Below are positions 8,068 to 16,848 of a stretch of DNA of 46,376 bases, in pieces (positions within the stretch are counted from its first letter, which is position 1; every line of letters starts with the position of its first letter). The stretch is from contig SCEG01000023.1 in NCBI GenBank assembly GCA_004102805.1, positions 1 to 46,376 on the forward strand. The letters are read 5' to 3'. The position numbers were made by a program, and so were the translations under genes. The DNA is from Muribaculaceae bacterium Isolate-002 (NCI) (GTDB taxonomy: Bacteria > Bacteroidota > Bacteroidia > Bacteroidales > Muribaculaceae). The notes beneath the pieces are model-generated. The model had not been told where the DNA came from, ran no database searches, and saw nothing but the letters and a program-made list of their open reading frames with translations.

Positions 8068-8730
8068 ATGAATGTAAAAATAGAGGACAGCTGGCGCGAG
8101 GCGCTTGCCGCGCAATGGGATATGCCGTATTTCAAGGTGTTGACCGACTTTGTGAGGGCTCAGTATGCCGCTACGACAGTATTTCCTCCGGCATCAAAGA
8201 TATTCGCCGCGTTTGACGCGTGTCCGTTCAATCAGGTAAAAGTGGTGATTATCGGCCAGGATCCTTATCATGGGCCGGGGCAGGCCAACGGCCTGTGCTT
8301 CTCGGTCAACCCGGGGGTGCCGTTTCCGCCTTCACTGGTAAACATATTCAAGGAAGTGGCGGCAGATACAGGCGCGGCTGTCCCGGCTGACGGCGACCTG
8401 TCGCGCTGGGCGCGTCAGGGTGTTTTCATGCTCAACTCTGTTCTTACCGTGGAGCAGGGCCGGGCGGCCTCACATGCGTCACGCGGATGGGAGACACTGA
8501 CCGACGCGGCAATCTCGGCGCTGTCGGAGAGAAGAGACAATCTGGTGTTTCTGTTGTGGGGCAGCTATGCCATCAACAAGGGCAAGCTGATTGACCGCGA
8601 CCGGCATCTTGTGCTTACATCGGTGCACCCGTCGCCACTGTCGGCTCATCGCGGATTTTTCGGCAACAGGCACTTTTCACAGGCCAATGCCTACCTGCAG
8701 TCACACAATATCACTCCGATAGAATGGTAA
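8068..8730 (+). CDS. ung: Uracil-DNA glycosylase, family 1
   Basis: Removes uracil from DNA to start base-excision repair. 220 residues, typical. The catalytic water-activating motif GQDPYHGPGQANGL has Asp65 and His68; the uracil-specificity segment is MLNSVLTVE; the DNA-intercalation and catalytic loop HPSPLSAHRGF has His187. The frame is open upstream to 7990, but that region contains the promoter, so the start is the ATG at 8068. The last codons overlap the start of the next gene by 7 nt. Confidence 0.96.
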   Translation: MNVKIEDSWREALAAQWDMPYFKVLTDFVRAQYAATTVFPPASKIFAAFDACPFNQVKVVIIGQDPYHGPGQANGLCFSVNPGVPFPPSLVNIFKEVAADTGAAVPADGDLSRWARQGVFMLNSVLTVEQGRAASHASRGWETLTDAAISALSERRDNLVFLLWGSYAINKGKLIDRDRHLVLTSVHPSPLSAHRGFFGNRHFSQANAYLQSHNITPIEW

Positions 8731-9980
8731 GGACTACGGCTGTCATATTATCATTTCTTGCAGCGGCGGCAATGACGGCGGCCGACACCATGACCGGTAT
8801 TTTCGACGATGCGTTCCACACGCTGCGCACCGATATAAACGGCGACTATATGGCTCCGCCGGTGTTGCTGCTCGACTCGCCCGACCAACTCACCATTTCG
8901 TTTGACGAGATAACGGAAAGCAATTCCTATCTGAGATATTCGCTTGTGCACTGCAATGCCAACTGGACGGAGTCGCCACTGGTGGAGTCGGAGTTTCTCG
9001 ACGGCTTCAATTTCGGCAATGTCGATGACTACGAGTATTCGCGAATGACGTCGGCTCACTATGTCAATTACCGCATAACACTCCCCAACGACCGCTTCCG
9101 TTTCAAGATTTCGGGCAACTATCTTGTCAGAGTGTATCGTGACGACGACCCTGACACCACCCTGCTGCAGGCACGGTTTATGGTTTCGGAGTCGACGGCG
9201 ACGGTGCAGGCCGATGTGCTCAGCGTCACCGACATCGATTACAATGACTCCCACCAGCAGGTGTCGGTGACAGTCGATGCCACCAATGCCAAGGTTGAAG
9301 ATGTGTTTAACGACCTGATGGTCTACGTCAGCCAGAACGGCCGTCTCGACAACGAGGTGATGGTGCGCCAGCCTTTGCGCGTATCGGGCAAGAAAGCCTT
9401 TTACGAGCATCTGCGTCAGCTGATTTTTCCGGCCGGAAACGAATACCGCCGCATGGAGACAGTGTCGACCACTTATCCGGGTATGAATGTCGAGGCGGTC
9501 GAATATCACGACCCGTATTACCACGCCACACTTACGACCGACTATCCGCGCTCAGCCGGAAGTTACATCTATGACCAGACACAGAGCGGACGATTTTTCA
9601 TTCGCGAATACAACTCGTCGGATTCAGATACGGAGGCTGACTACGTGGTGACGCATTTCTCGCTTGACGCTCCCGAACTGCCCGGAAAGCATATCTTTCT
9701 TGACGGAGATCTGACAGGGCGACGCTTCGACCCGCAGTCGCTCATGACCTATAACCGAGCCACCGGCCGATACGAAAAGACCCTCCTTCTGAAGCAGGGC
9801 GCTTACAATTACCAGTATCTGACGATAGATGCCGGCGGAGGCAGTCACTCAGGCTCTACATCCACCATCGAAGGCGACTTCTATCAGACGCGCAACGAAT
9901 ATCTCGTGAAAGTCTACACGCGCCGTCGCGGCGAACGATACGACCGTCTCATAGGCGTGACATCGGTCATATTCCACTAA
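8724..9980 (+). CDS. DUF5103 family, type IX secretion system plug-type protein
   Basis: Predicted secreted beta-rich protein of 418 residues with an N-terminal signal peptide (MVRTTAVILSFLAAAAMTAA, cleavage near residue 20). The order of segments, including LRYSLVHCNANWTESPLVESEFLDGF (about 70-95), AHYVNYRITLPN and FLDGDLTGRRFDPQSLMTYN, fits the DUF5103 family. Family members include the periplasmic plug that seals the SprA translocon of F. johnsoniae. It overlaps ung by 7 nt and may be co-transcribed with it; the main T9SS cluster is about 17 kb away. The role follows from family resemblance only. Confidence 0.85.
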   Translation: MVRTTAVILSFLAAAAMTAADTMTGIFDDAFHTLRTDINGDYMAPPVLLLDSPDQLTISFDEITESNSYLRYSLVHCNANWTESPLVESEFLDGFNFGNVDDYEYSRMTSAHYVNYRITLPNDRFRFKISGNYLVRVYRDDDPDTTLLQARFMVSESTATVQADVLSVTDIDYNDSHQQVSVTVDATNAKVEDVFNDLMVYVSQNGRLDNEVMVRQPLRVSGKKAFYEHLRQLIFPAGNEYRRMETVSTTYPGMNVEAVEYHDPYYHATLTTDYPRSAGSYIYDQTQSGRFFIREYNSSDSDTEADYVVTHFSLDAPELPGKHIFLDGDLTGRRFDPQSLMTYNRATGRYEKTLLLKQGAYNYQYLTIDAGGGSHSGSTSTIEGDFYQTRNEYLVKVYTRRRGERYDRLIGVTSVIFH

Positions 9981-10034
9981 TCAATCATCAAAATGCGGGA
10001 TACTCCCGCGCAAATCATGGACGAAGAAAAAATT

Positions 10035-10625
10035 ATGTTACAGATACAGAATGTATTGGTCTCTCTCGACCTTGCCGAGCAATTTTTCTGCTGCGATCTC
10101 GACGCCTGTCTCGGACAATGCTGCATCGAAGGTGACGCCGGAGCACCGGTTACCGCCGAAGAGGTGAAACGAATCGAGGAAGTGCTGCCCAAGATAAAGG
10201 AAGATATGATACCTGCGGGACTCCGTGAGGTGGAAGAAAACGGTGTGGCATACGTTGATGAGGAGGGTGACCTCGTGACAACGATTGTCGACGGGCGCAA
10301 CTGCGCTTTCACCTGCTATGGCCCTGACGGGAAATGCCTTTGCGCCATCGAGAAAGCATGCCGCGAGGGTCGCATCGATTTTCTCAAACCCGCATCGTGC
10401 CACCTCTACCCTCTCCGTCTCACCGAGTATCCCGATTTCACGGCCGTCAACTACCATCGCTGGAAGATATGCCGCCCGGCGGAAACCCTCGGCCGCAAAC
10501 TCGGTCTGCGTCTCTACAAATTCCTCGAAGGACCGCTGACCGCCCGCTTCGGCAAGGAATGGTACGACGAACTGTGCGAAGCCTGCGAAGCCTATCTCAA
10601 AGAATACCCCGACGGTGTCAGATAA
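10035..10625 (+). CDS. DUF3109 family cysteine-rich protein (possible metal-cluster protein)
   Basis: Conserved Bacteroidetes protein of unknown function, about 196 residues. It is cysteine-rich, with CCDLDACLGQCC (about residues 19-30), CAFTCYGPDGKCLCAIEKAC, CHLYPLR and CRPAE. This cysteine spacing resembles the YkgJ/DUF3109 group thought to bind Fe or Zn. No signal peptide, so it is cytoplasmic. The start at 10035 (MLQIQNVLVSLDL) gives the N-terminus expected for the family; in-frame ATGs at 9993 and 10017 are alternatives. A small hairpin (GCGGGA/TCCCGC, about 9995-10009) lies just upstream. Confidence 0.85.
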   Translation: MLQIQNVLVSLDLAEQFFCCDLDACLGQCCIEGDAGAPVTAEEVKRIEEVLPKIKEDMIPAGLREVEENGVAYVDEEGDLVTTIVDGRNCAFTCYGPDGKCLCAIEKACREGRIDFLKPASCHLYPLRLTEYPDFTAVNYHRWKICRPAETLGRKLGLRLYKFLEGPLTARFGKEWYDELCEACEAYLKEYPDGVR

Positions 10626-10769
10626 GCACACCGACAGCCTTACTGCATGCTCTTGAACTGTGCGCGGGTATGAGGCAAATTTTGAAACATTTTCGTCATG
10701 GGAGTCAAGGATAGACAATTCTTTCCACAATTTGCTTTTTTGTTGAAGATTTTATGGCCTCTTTTTTCG

Positions 10770-10777
10770 TAAATTTG
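10770..10777 (+). promoter_or_regulatory. -7 box upstream of GH2 gene
   Basis: TAAATTTG matches TAnnTTTG and lies 70 nt before the GH2 start. No -33 element at the usual distance. The rest of the 221-bp gap (10626-10846) shows no gene or clear terminator. Confidence 0.4.
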
Positions 10778-10846
10778 CCATAATGCCAATGGCATTTTAT
10801 CACTGATGCCAACTGACATGTGTAATTCAACCCAAAAGTATCTGCC

Positions 10847-13786
10847 ATGAATAAATCCTTGAAAATCGCATTAACACTTATGCTGCTGTCGGGCAACGTC
10901 ACGGCATACTCAGCCACGCAATATCTCCACTCTCCGTCTACGTTATGGAAAATATGCCCGGCCGATGAAATCAAGATAGAAGAAATTGTTGACAACAGAT
11001 ATGACGCCACGGGATGGGTAGACGCCATAGTGCCCGGCACTGCCTTCAATTCTTACGTTGAGGCCGGAATGGAGAAAGACCCGAATTTCGGAGACAATAT
11101 CCATAATGTCGATCGAAAGAAATATGACCGTTCGATGGCTTACCGAACCTGCTTCCGCATTCCCAAGGAGTCGGAAGGCAACCGTCTATGGCTTAATTTT
11201 GACGGCATAAACCGTCGTGGCACGATCTATCTTAACGGCCGTCAGCTCGGAGTGCTCGACGGATTCATGCATCGCGGGCGCTATGACATAACTGATGTCA
11301 CCGACCGCGACGGCGACAACACTCTTGTTGTCATTGTCGACATGCCTCAGCAGCCGCTTGCCAATCAGGGAAGCCCAAACTATCTTTCATCGGCCGGCTG
11401 GGACTGGATGCCCTACGTGCCCGGACTCAACAGCGGTCTGACCGACAAGGTGTGGATATCCGATTCGGGCGACGCAACGATTATTGACCCGTGGATACGT
11501 ACAGTCAGACTCACGCCATCGCACGACCGCGCTGAACTGACAGTGGAGACGGGCGTCAGGAATTCCGGCAAAGAGAAAAAAAGGTTTACCGTCAAAGGCA
11601 CAATCACCCCCGGCGACATCACGTTTGAAAAAGATGTTGAAGTTGAACCCGGCTACACCTCGGTCGTTGAGTTTGACAAACGATATTATCCGCAGCTCTC
11701 GATAAAAAATCCCCGCCTTTGGTGGCCCAACGGCTACGGCAAGCCCAACCTTTACACCTGCCGTCTTGAAGTCATTTCCGACGGCAAAACCAGTCAGGAG
11801 AAAGAGGTGACGTTCGGCATACGCAAATATGCCTACGACAAGAATGACGGAGTGCTCCACATAAAAATCAACGATACTCCGGTATTTGTCAAGGGAGGCA
11901 ACTGGGGCATGAGCGAGTATATGCTCCGCGCACGAGGCCGGGATGACTACGACATGCGCATAGCGTTACATAAAGAAATGAATTTCAATATGATACGCAA
12001 CTGGCTCGGATCAGTCACCGACGAAGAGTTTTATGACGCCTGCGACCGCAACGGCATCATGGTGTGGGACGATTTCTGGATCAACTCCAATCCCAATGTG
12101 CCTTACGACCTCAACACGTTTAACAACAACGTAATCGAGAAGATTAAACGATTGCGCAACCATGCGGCAATAGCAGTGTGGTGCGGCGACAATGAAGCTC
12201 ACCCGCTGCAACCCATCGATGACTGGATGGCCACTGACATAGCAGCATTTGACGGCGGCGACCGCATGTATCAGCCACGCTCAAACGCCGAAGGATTGAG
12301 CGGCAGCGGCTCATGGGGCGCTTTCGACCCCCGCCACTATTTCACCCCCTATCCCAACAGTTATGCCGGAAGCGACGGATATGGCAGCTGGGGGTTCCGC
12401 ACCGAAATCGGTACAGCCGTGGTGCCGACCTACACCAGTCTCGTAAAATTCATGCCCGAAGACCATCTGTGGCCCATTGACGAGATGTGGAACAAGCACT
12501 ATTTCGGACAGAATGCCTTTAACGCCGATCCTGACGGATATGTCAGAATGCTCACCGAAAACTGGGGTGCGCCTACCGACGCCGCCGATTTCTGCAAAAA
12601 AGGGCAGCTCCTCAACTACGAGTCAAACAAAGCAATGTATGAGGGCTGGATCGACCATATATGGGACGATGCCTCCGGCATAATGACCTGGATGAGCCAA
12701 TCGGCATATCCCTCGATGGTATGGCAGACCTACGACTACTACTTCGACCCGACCGGCGCCTACTGGGGCTGCAAGTCAGCCTGCGAACCGGTGCACATCT
12801 ACTGGAACCCTGTCAGCAACGCGGTGCGTGTGGCAAACACCACTGCCGACGGCCGCTATAATCTTACCGCCGAAGCCCGAGTCTACAACCTCGACGGAAA
12901 AGAGGTAAAGCGATACTCCAAGTCAGGAACGCTCAACTCCGCGCCCAACAAAGTGACCGACGCATTCGTGCTTGATTTCAATACCGACCGCGACACAATC
13001 TCTCTCGGCAAGACCGTCACTGCCTCATCGACAAAAGAGGGTCAGCCGGGCGACGTAGTCGACGGCAATTCCTCCACACGCTGGGCCGCCGAGAAAAGAC
13101 CCGGCGAATGGATTACCATCGACCTCGGTGAAAAGATGAAAGTGGGCGGCGTGCGTCTCAACTGGGAGGCCGCCTACGCCCGAAAATACAAGGTGCAGGT
13201 AAGCGAAGAAGGGCACTGGTGGCGCGATGTCGTCAACGAAGAGAACGGCGAACCCGGCATTGCCGAATATTTCTTCCACGAAGCCGACGCCCGCTACGTG
13301 CGCATGCAGGGTGTTGAACTCGGCAACGATTACGGATATTCGCTTTGGGATTTCGATGTATACGGGCCTGAAAAGGCCTCTGAAGGTCTCGATGACACGC
13401 ATTTCATCTGCCTTCAGTTAAAGGACAACGACGGCACGCTCGTAAGCGAGAACACATATTGGCGCGGTCACGACCGCAAAAACTTCCAGGCTGTCAACAC
13501 AATGCCGAAAGCCACACTCAAAGTCAAAGACAGCATCAAAACAGTCGACGGAAAGGCCGTCATTACAGCCACCATAACCAATCCACGCAATGCCCACTCG
13601 GCAGCTTTTGCAGTGCATGCCCAACCCGTCAGAAACAGCGATGGTGAGCGATTGCTTCCTGCGATAGAGAGTGACAACTATTTCACCCTTATGCCAGGGC
13701 AAAGCAAGACCGTGACGTTTACATTCTCTCCTTCACTGCTTGATGGCTCAGGCTACACAATGAAAGTCGAAGCCTACAACAATTGA
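10847..13786 (+). CDS. Secreted GH2 glycoside hydrolase (exo-beta-glucosaminidase/mannosidase-like) with nested F5/8C domain
   Basis: Predicted periplasmic or surface enzyme of 979 residues with a signal peptide (residues 1-20 or so). The GH2 sugar-binding domain (about 55-205) includes MAYRTCFRIP and FDGINRRGTIYLNGRQLG. An Ig-like domain (about 215-325) precedes the TIM barrel (about 330-640). The likely acid/base is Glu450 in WCGDNEAHP and the nucleophile Glu520 in GFRTEIG, as in exo-glucosaminidase-type GH2 enzymes. A discoidin/F5-8C (CBM32-like) domain occupies about 716-842, interrupting the C-terminal Ig-like domain, which resumes with LQLKDNDGTLVSENTYW. The substrate is not certain. 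The neighbour is a decayed GH95 fucosidase-type gene, suggesting host-glycan use. Confidence 0.88.
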   Translation: MNKSLKIALTLMLLSGNVTAYSATQYLHSPSTLWKICPADEIKIEEIVDNRYDATGWVDAIVPGTAFNSYVEAGMEKDPNFGDNIHNVDRKKYDRSMAYRTCFRIPKESEGNRLWLNFDGINRRGTIYLNGRQLGVLDGFMHRGRYDITDVTDRDGDNTLVVIVDMPQQPLANQGSPNYLSSAGWDWMPYVPGLNSGLTDKVWISDSGDATIIDPWIRTVRLTPSHDRAELTVETGVRNSGKEKKRFTVKGTITPGDITFEKDVEVEPGYTSVVEFDKRYYPQLSIKNPRLWWPNGYGKPNLYTCRLEVISDGKTSQEKEVTFGIRKYAYDKNDGVLHIKINDTPVFVKGGNWGMSEYMLRARGRDDYDMRIALHKEMNFNMIRNWLGSVTDEEFYDACDRNGIMVWDDFWINSNPNVPYDLNTFNNNVIEKIKRLRNHAAIAVWCGDNEAHPLQPIDDWMATDIAAFDGGDRMYQPRSNAEGLSGSGSWGAFDPRHYFTPYPNSYAGSDGYGSWGFRTEIGTAVVPTYTSLVKFMPEDHLWPIDEMWNKHYFGQNAFNADPDGYVRMLTENWGAPTDAADFCKKGQLLNYESNKAMYEGWIDHIWDDASGIMTWMSQSAYPSMVWQTYDYYFDPTGAYWGCKSACEPVHIYWNPVSNAVRVANTTADGRYNLTAEARVYNLDGKEVKRYSKSGTLNSAPNKVTDAFVLDFNTDRDTISLGKTVTASSTKEGQPGDVVDGNSSTRWAAEKRPGEWITIDLGEKMKVGGVRLNWEAAYARKYKVQVSEEGHWWRDVVNEENGEPGIAEYFFHEADARYVRMQGVELGNDYGYSLWDFDVYGPEKASEGLDDTHFICLQLKDNDGTLVSENTYWRGHDRKNFQAVNTMPKATLKVKDSIKTVDGKAVITATITNPRNAHSAAFAVHAQPVRNSDGERLLPAIESDNYFTLMPGQSKTVTFTFSPSLLDGSGYTMKVEAYNN

Positions 13787-13848
13787 CAGGAGAGTGTTAC
13801 AGCACTTCATATTTTCCCGATAATTACAAACCTAACTGAGATATTGAA

Positions 13849-14720
13849 ATGAAATTGAAATCTGTATTCATTTTCCCGATGCCTGAGAGATAGCGTTTGC
13901 CGACAATTCCGCCCGCCGAAAATTTATCAACCAATGGGGCATGTGCGGCCACGGGAATACACGCACCTTGACCGCGGCCTCGCCATCGAGACTTATAACG
14001 GAGAATGGGGCGAAGAGCATATACCGGCCGGCACCCCGATACTCCGTGAATGGAAAACAAGCCCCTTCACTGTCGGACAAAACGAACACCGTCATCAGTC
14101 ACACCTGATGGCACTCTACCCGCTCGGCGACATCACTTCGGAAAGCGAATATTTTGATGCAGCCGTCAATTCACTGAAACTGCGCGGCGACCAAACGACC
14201 GGCCGGTCACTTGCCTGGCGTCTGTGTCTCTGGGCAAGCGCTCTTGACGGCGATCACGCCCATGAAACGATACGCAAAGCGCTCCGCCATTCCGAGAGCT
14301 ACGGTCTGACCTATGAGACAGCCGGTGTCTACTATAACCTGTTTGACTCCCATTCACCCTTCCAGATTGACGGTAACTACGGATTTACCGCAGGCGTCAG
14401 CGAGATGCTGCTCCAGAGCCTCGGAGGCACTATCCGCCTGCTGCCGGCACTGCCCTCATGCTGGGCAAAAGGCTCGATGCGCGGACATCAAGGCTCGCGG
14501 CAACTTTGAAATAGACCAGCAGTGGAGCGACGGGCTTCTTGACGCCTGCACAATCCGCTCGCTTTCAGGCAACGAAGTCACGGTAACATACAAAGACATC
14601 GCCAACGCCACCATCACCGACCTCAAGGGACGCCCCGTCAAAGTCAAATCCTCCGACAGCGACACCATAACCTTCGATACTAAAAAAGGCGCATCCTACA
14701 CAATCAACTTCACCCGATAA
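13849..14720 (+). pseudogene. Broken GH95 (alpha-L-fucosidase-type) gene: N-terminal deletion plus frameshift
   Basis: 13934-14720 encodes only the C-terminal quarter of a GH95 enzyme (full proteins are around 750-830 residues). Recognisable parts are [56 protein letters not shown] and [18 protein letters not shown]. One extra C at about 14486 shifts the frame: the first frame stops at 14509, while the second continues with [18 protein letters not shown] to 14720. Upstream, 13849-13893 encodes a 14-codon [15 protein letters not shown] start that could be the remnant of the original signal peptide, implying an internal deletion. Probably once an operon partner of the GH2 gene 62 bp upstream. 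Confidence 0.85.
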
Positions 14721-14725
14721 CAGAT

Positions 14726-14790
14726 TATTGTATTAAAATAGTTACGTGGAGGTGTCGATGACACCTCCACGTAACTATTTTAATACAATA
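14726..14790. terminator. 31-bp perfect inverted repeat, likely bidirectional terminator
   Basis: Arms 14726-14756 and 14760-14790 are exactly complementary over 31 bp around a 3-nt GAT loop. Each side ends in an A/T-rich stretch (TATTTTAATA), so transcripts in both directions would end with a U-rich 3' part. It sits between the convergent GH95 remnant and the DPP III gene. The length and perfection are unusual (see findings). Confidence 0.75.
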
Positions 14791-14808
14791 TCTTTCAATA
14801 AGACATGA

Positions 14809-16818
14809 TTACTTTGTCAGGGGGGAGTAGTCGCGGGAGTAGCGGAGCATCTGTGGGATGTAGGTTTCGGAGTAGTCGATAGTCACGTCGGTGATGTTGC
14901 CGTCGTTATCGAATACGGGAGTGTAGACGGGGTTGACGAAACCTTTGTAGGGCGCGATGTTGAGATGCGCGTAGCGGTCGAGGACTTCCTTGTGAAGTTT
15001 AGGATCGACTTTCACGGCGTATTTCTCAACGAGGTCACGTCCGGCCTCGTAGTCGCCCTCGCTCTTGATGCGCTGTATCTCGCCGAGGAGCTCGCCGAAA
15101 AGTTCGCGCAGGCGGGGATAGTCATTTATCTTGATGAATGTCTTGCCGTCGATATTGACCATCTCTATCACATTGTCCTTACGACCGTGCTCATAGGCCC
15201 ATTCGGCAATGAGTTTGCGGTTGCGCATGTGGGCTTCTTCCACATCTTTTCCGGGCTCGATACGCATAAGCTGTGTCATCATGCCGTTGAGGATGTATTT
15301 ATAGTATTCGGCTTTATACGCGTCGGGGTTGTCAAGAAGGCCGAGCTCAAGAAGTTTGGGATCGGCAAGATAGTAGAGAGCGAACAGGTCGGCACGTGTT
15401 TCCTCGAGAGTAGAGCCGTGGGCTTTGAGGGCATCGGGGTCAACGCCGGGAAGCAGTCGGCCAGAACCGTGACCGAGACACTCGTGAAGGTCGGTGTGGA
15501 GGTTGTCGGTAATGAAAAGATATTTGTCGAGAAGCTCGCGTGTGGGCTCGTCGATTACAAACTCTTCGTTGAAACCGCTGCCGTGAGAAGCCTCGTCGTA
15601 GGCCTGGGTTATGTTTTCGAGAGTAACGGACTTCGAGCCGTGAGCGGCGCGTATCCAGTTGGCATTGGGAAGATTGATGCCTATCGGAGTGGCGGGATAT
15701 GCGTCACCGGCCAGAATAGCGGCAGTGATTACCTTGGCAGTGATGCCCTTTACCTCATCCTTGCGGAAGCGGGTGTCGACAGGCGAATGGTCCTCAAACC
15801 ATTTTGCGTTGGCGCTGAGGGATTCGGTGCGGTGAGAAGCCTCGATATTCTTGAAGTTGACAATCGACTCCCATGATCCGGTCATGCCGAGGGGGTCACC
15901 GTAGCTTTCGATGAAGCCGTTGATGAAGTCGACCTGCGAGTCGGTATCTTCGACCCACAGGATGGAGTAGTCATCGAATGTGGCAAGGTTGCCTGTTGTG
16001 TAAAATTCGATCAGCTTGTCGATTACGCCGGCCTGCTTGTCGTTTTCTGCATATCCGCGGGCCTTTTTGAGATTGTCGACAATGCGCTCTATAGCGTCGG
16101 AGTACATGCCGCCGATGCGGTAGGGCTGCTCAGTGACTTTGCCGTCGACCAAGGCCACACGCGCATTGAGGCCATAGGATATCGGATTAACGACGGTGGT
16201 GTCTTTGAGCGCATTGTAATAGTCCTCAACCTGCTTCTGCGTCACGCCTTCGTAAAGGTTGTTGGCCGATGTGACAATAAGGTCCTCACCTTCGGCCTGA
16301 TTTACACGTTTGGCAAGCACAGAGGGGTCGAATATGACTTTGCAGAGCATATCGATATCGGCAGGCTGACTTCCGGCGGGGAGCTTGCTCGCCTCGTAGC
16401 GCAGGAAAGTCTCGTCGAATTCGGGCACGAACTTGTCCATCGAGTAATGGTGATGGATGCCGTTGCCGAACCATATCTGCTTGAGATATTTTTCAAGGGC
16501 TTTATACTGGCGTGACTCTTTATTGCCTGAATAGTTGGTATAGACATTTTCTATAAGCTGACGCACGGGCAGATTGTATTTTCCGTTCTGATCCCAGAGT
16601 ATATCACGACCGGTGATTGCAGCTTCAGTAAGATAATATACCAGAGCCTTCTGACGGAGAGTCAGTTTTTCAAAATCGGGCACCTTGTAACGAAGCACCT
16701 CAATGTCGGCAAAACGGTCGACCACGTAGTTGAAATCACTGTTGTCTTTAGCCATAGCTGATTGGGTTGAGACGGCGGCTGCCATTATGGCTGCTGCCGC
16801 GATATGTTTCACGTTCAT
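14809..16818 (-). CDS. Dipeptidyl-peptidase III (M49 zinc exopeptidase), secreted form
   Basis: Zinc peptidase that cleaves dipeptides from the N-terminus of short peptides. 669 residues, close to known Bacteroides DPP III. The M49 zinc motif HECLGH is at residues 445-450 and the second motif EETRAD at 472-477; both match the Bacteroides-type variants of HExxGH and EExRAE. An N-terminal signal peptide (MNVKHIAAAAIMAAAVSTQS, cleavage near AMA-K) predicts a periplasmic site, consistent with breakdown of imported oligopeptides. It ends against the long palindrome and lies on the same strand as rlmI, which begins about 30 bp upstream. Confidence 0.95.
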   Translation of the reverse strand: MNVKHIAAAAIMAAAVSTQSAMAKDNSDFNYVVDRFADIEVLRYKVPDFEKLTLRQKALVYYLTEAAITGRDILWDQNGKYNLPVRQLIENVYTNYSGNKESRQYKALEKYLKQIWFGNGIHHHYSMDKFVPEFDETFLRYEASKLPAGSQPADIDMLCKVIFDPSVLAKRVNQAEGEDLIVTSANNLYEGVTQKQVEDYYNALKDTTVVNPISYGLNARVALVDGKVTEQPYRIGGMYSDAIERIVDNLKKARGYAENDKQAGVIDKLIEFYTTGNLATFDDYSILWVEDTDSQVDFINGFIESYGDPLGMTGSWESIVNFKNIEASHRTESLSANAKWFEDHSPVDTRFRKDEVKGITAKVITAAILAGDAYPATPIGINLPNANWIRAAHGSKSVTLENITQAYDEASHGSGFNEEFVIDEPTRELLDKYLFITDNLHTDLHECLGHGSGRLLPGVDPDALKAHGSTLEETRADLFALYYLADPKLLELGLLDNPDAYKAEYYKYILNGMMTQLMRIEPGKDVEEAHMRNRKLIAEWAYEHGRKDNVIEMVNIDGKTFIKINDYPRLRELFGELLGEIQRIKSEGDYEAGRDLVEKYAVKVDPKLHKEVLDRYAHLNIAPYKGFVNPVYTPVFDNDGNITDVTIDYSETYIPQMLRYSRDYSPLTK

Positions 16819-16848
16819 ATATGATTATGATTGAAATTTGATTAAGGA

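Noticed and set aside
10847..13786. GH2 enzyme as a T9SS cargo
   Set aside because: Its C-terminus (GSGYTMKVEAYNN) completes an Ig-like domain and lacks a sorting-domain pattern.
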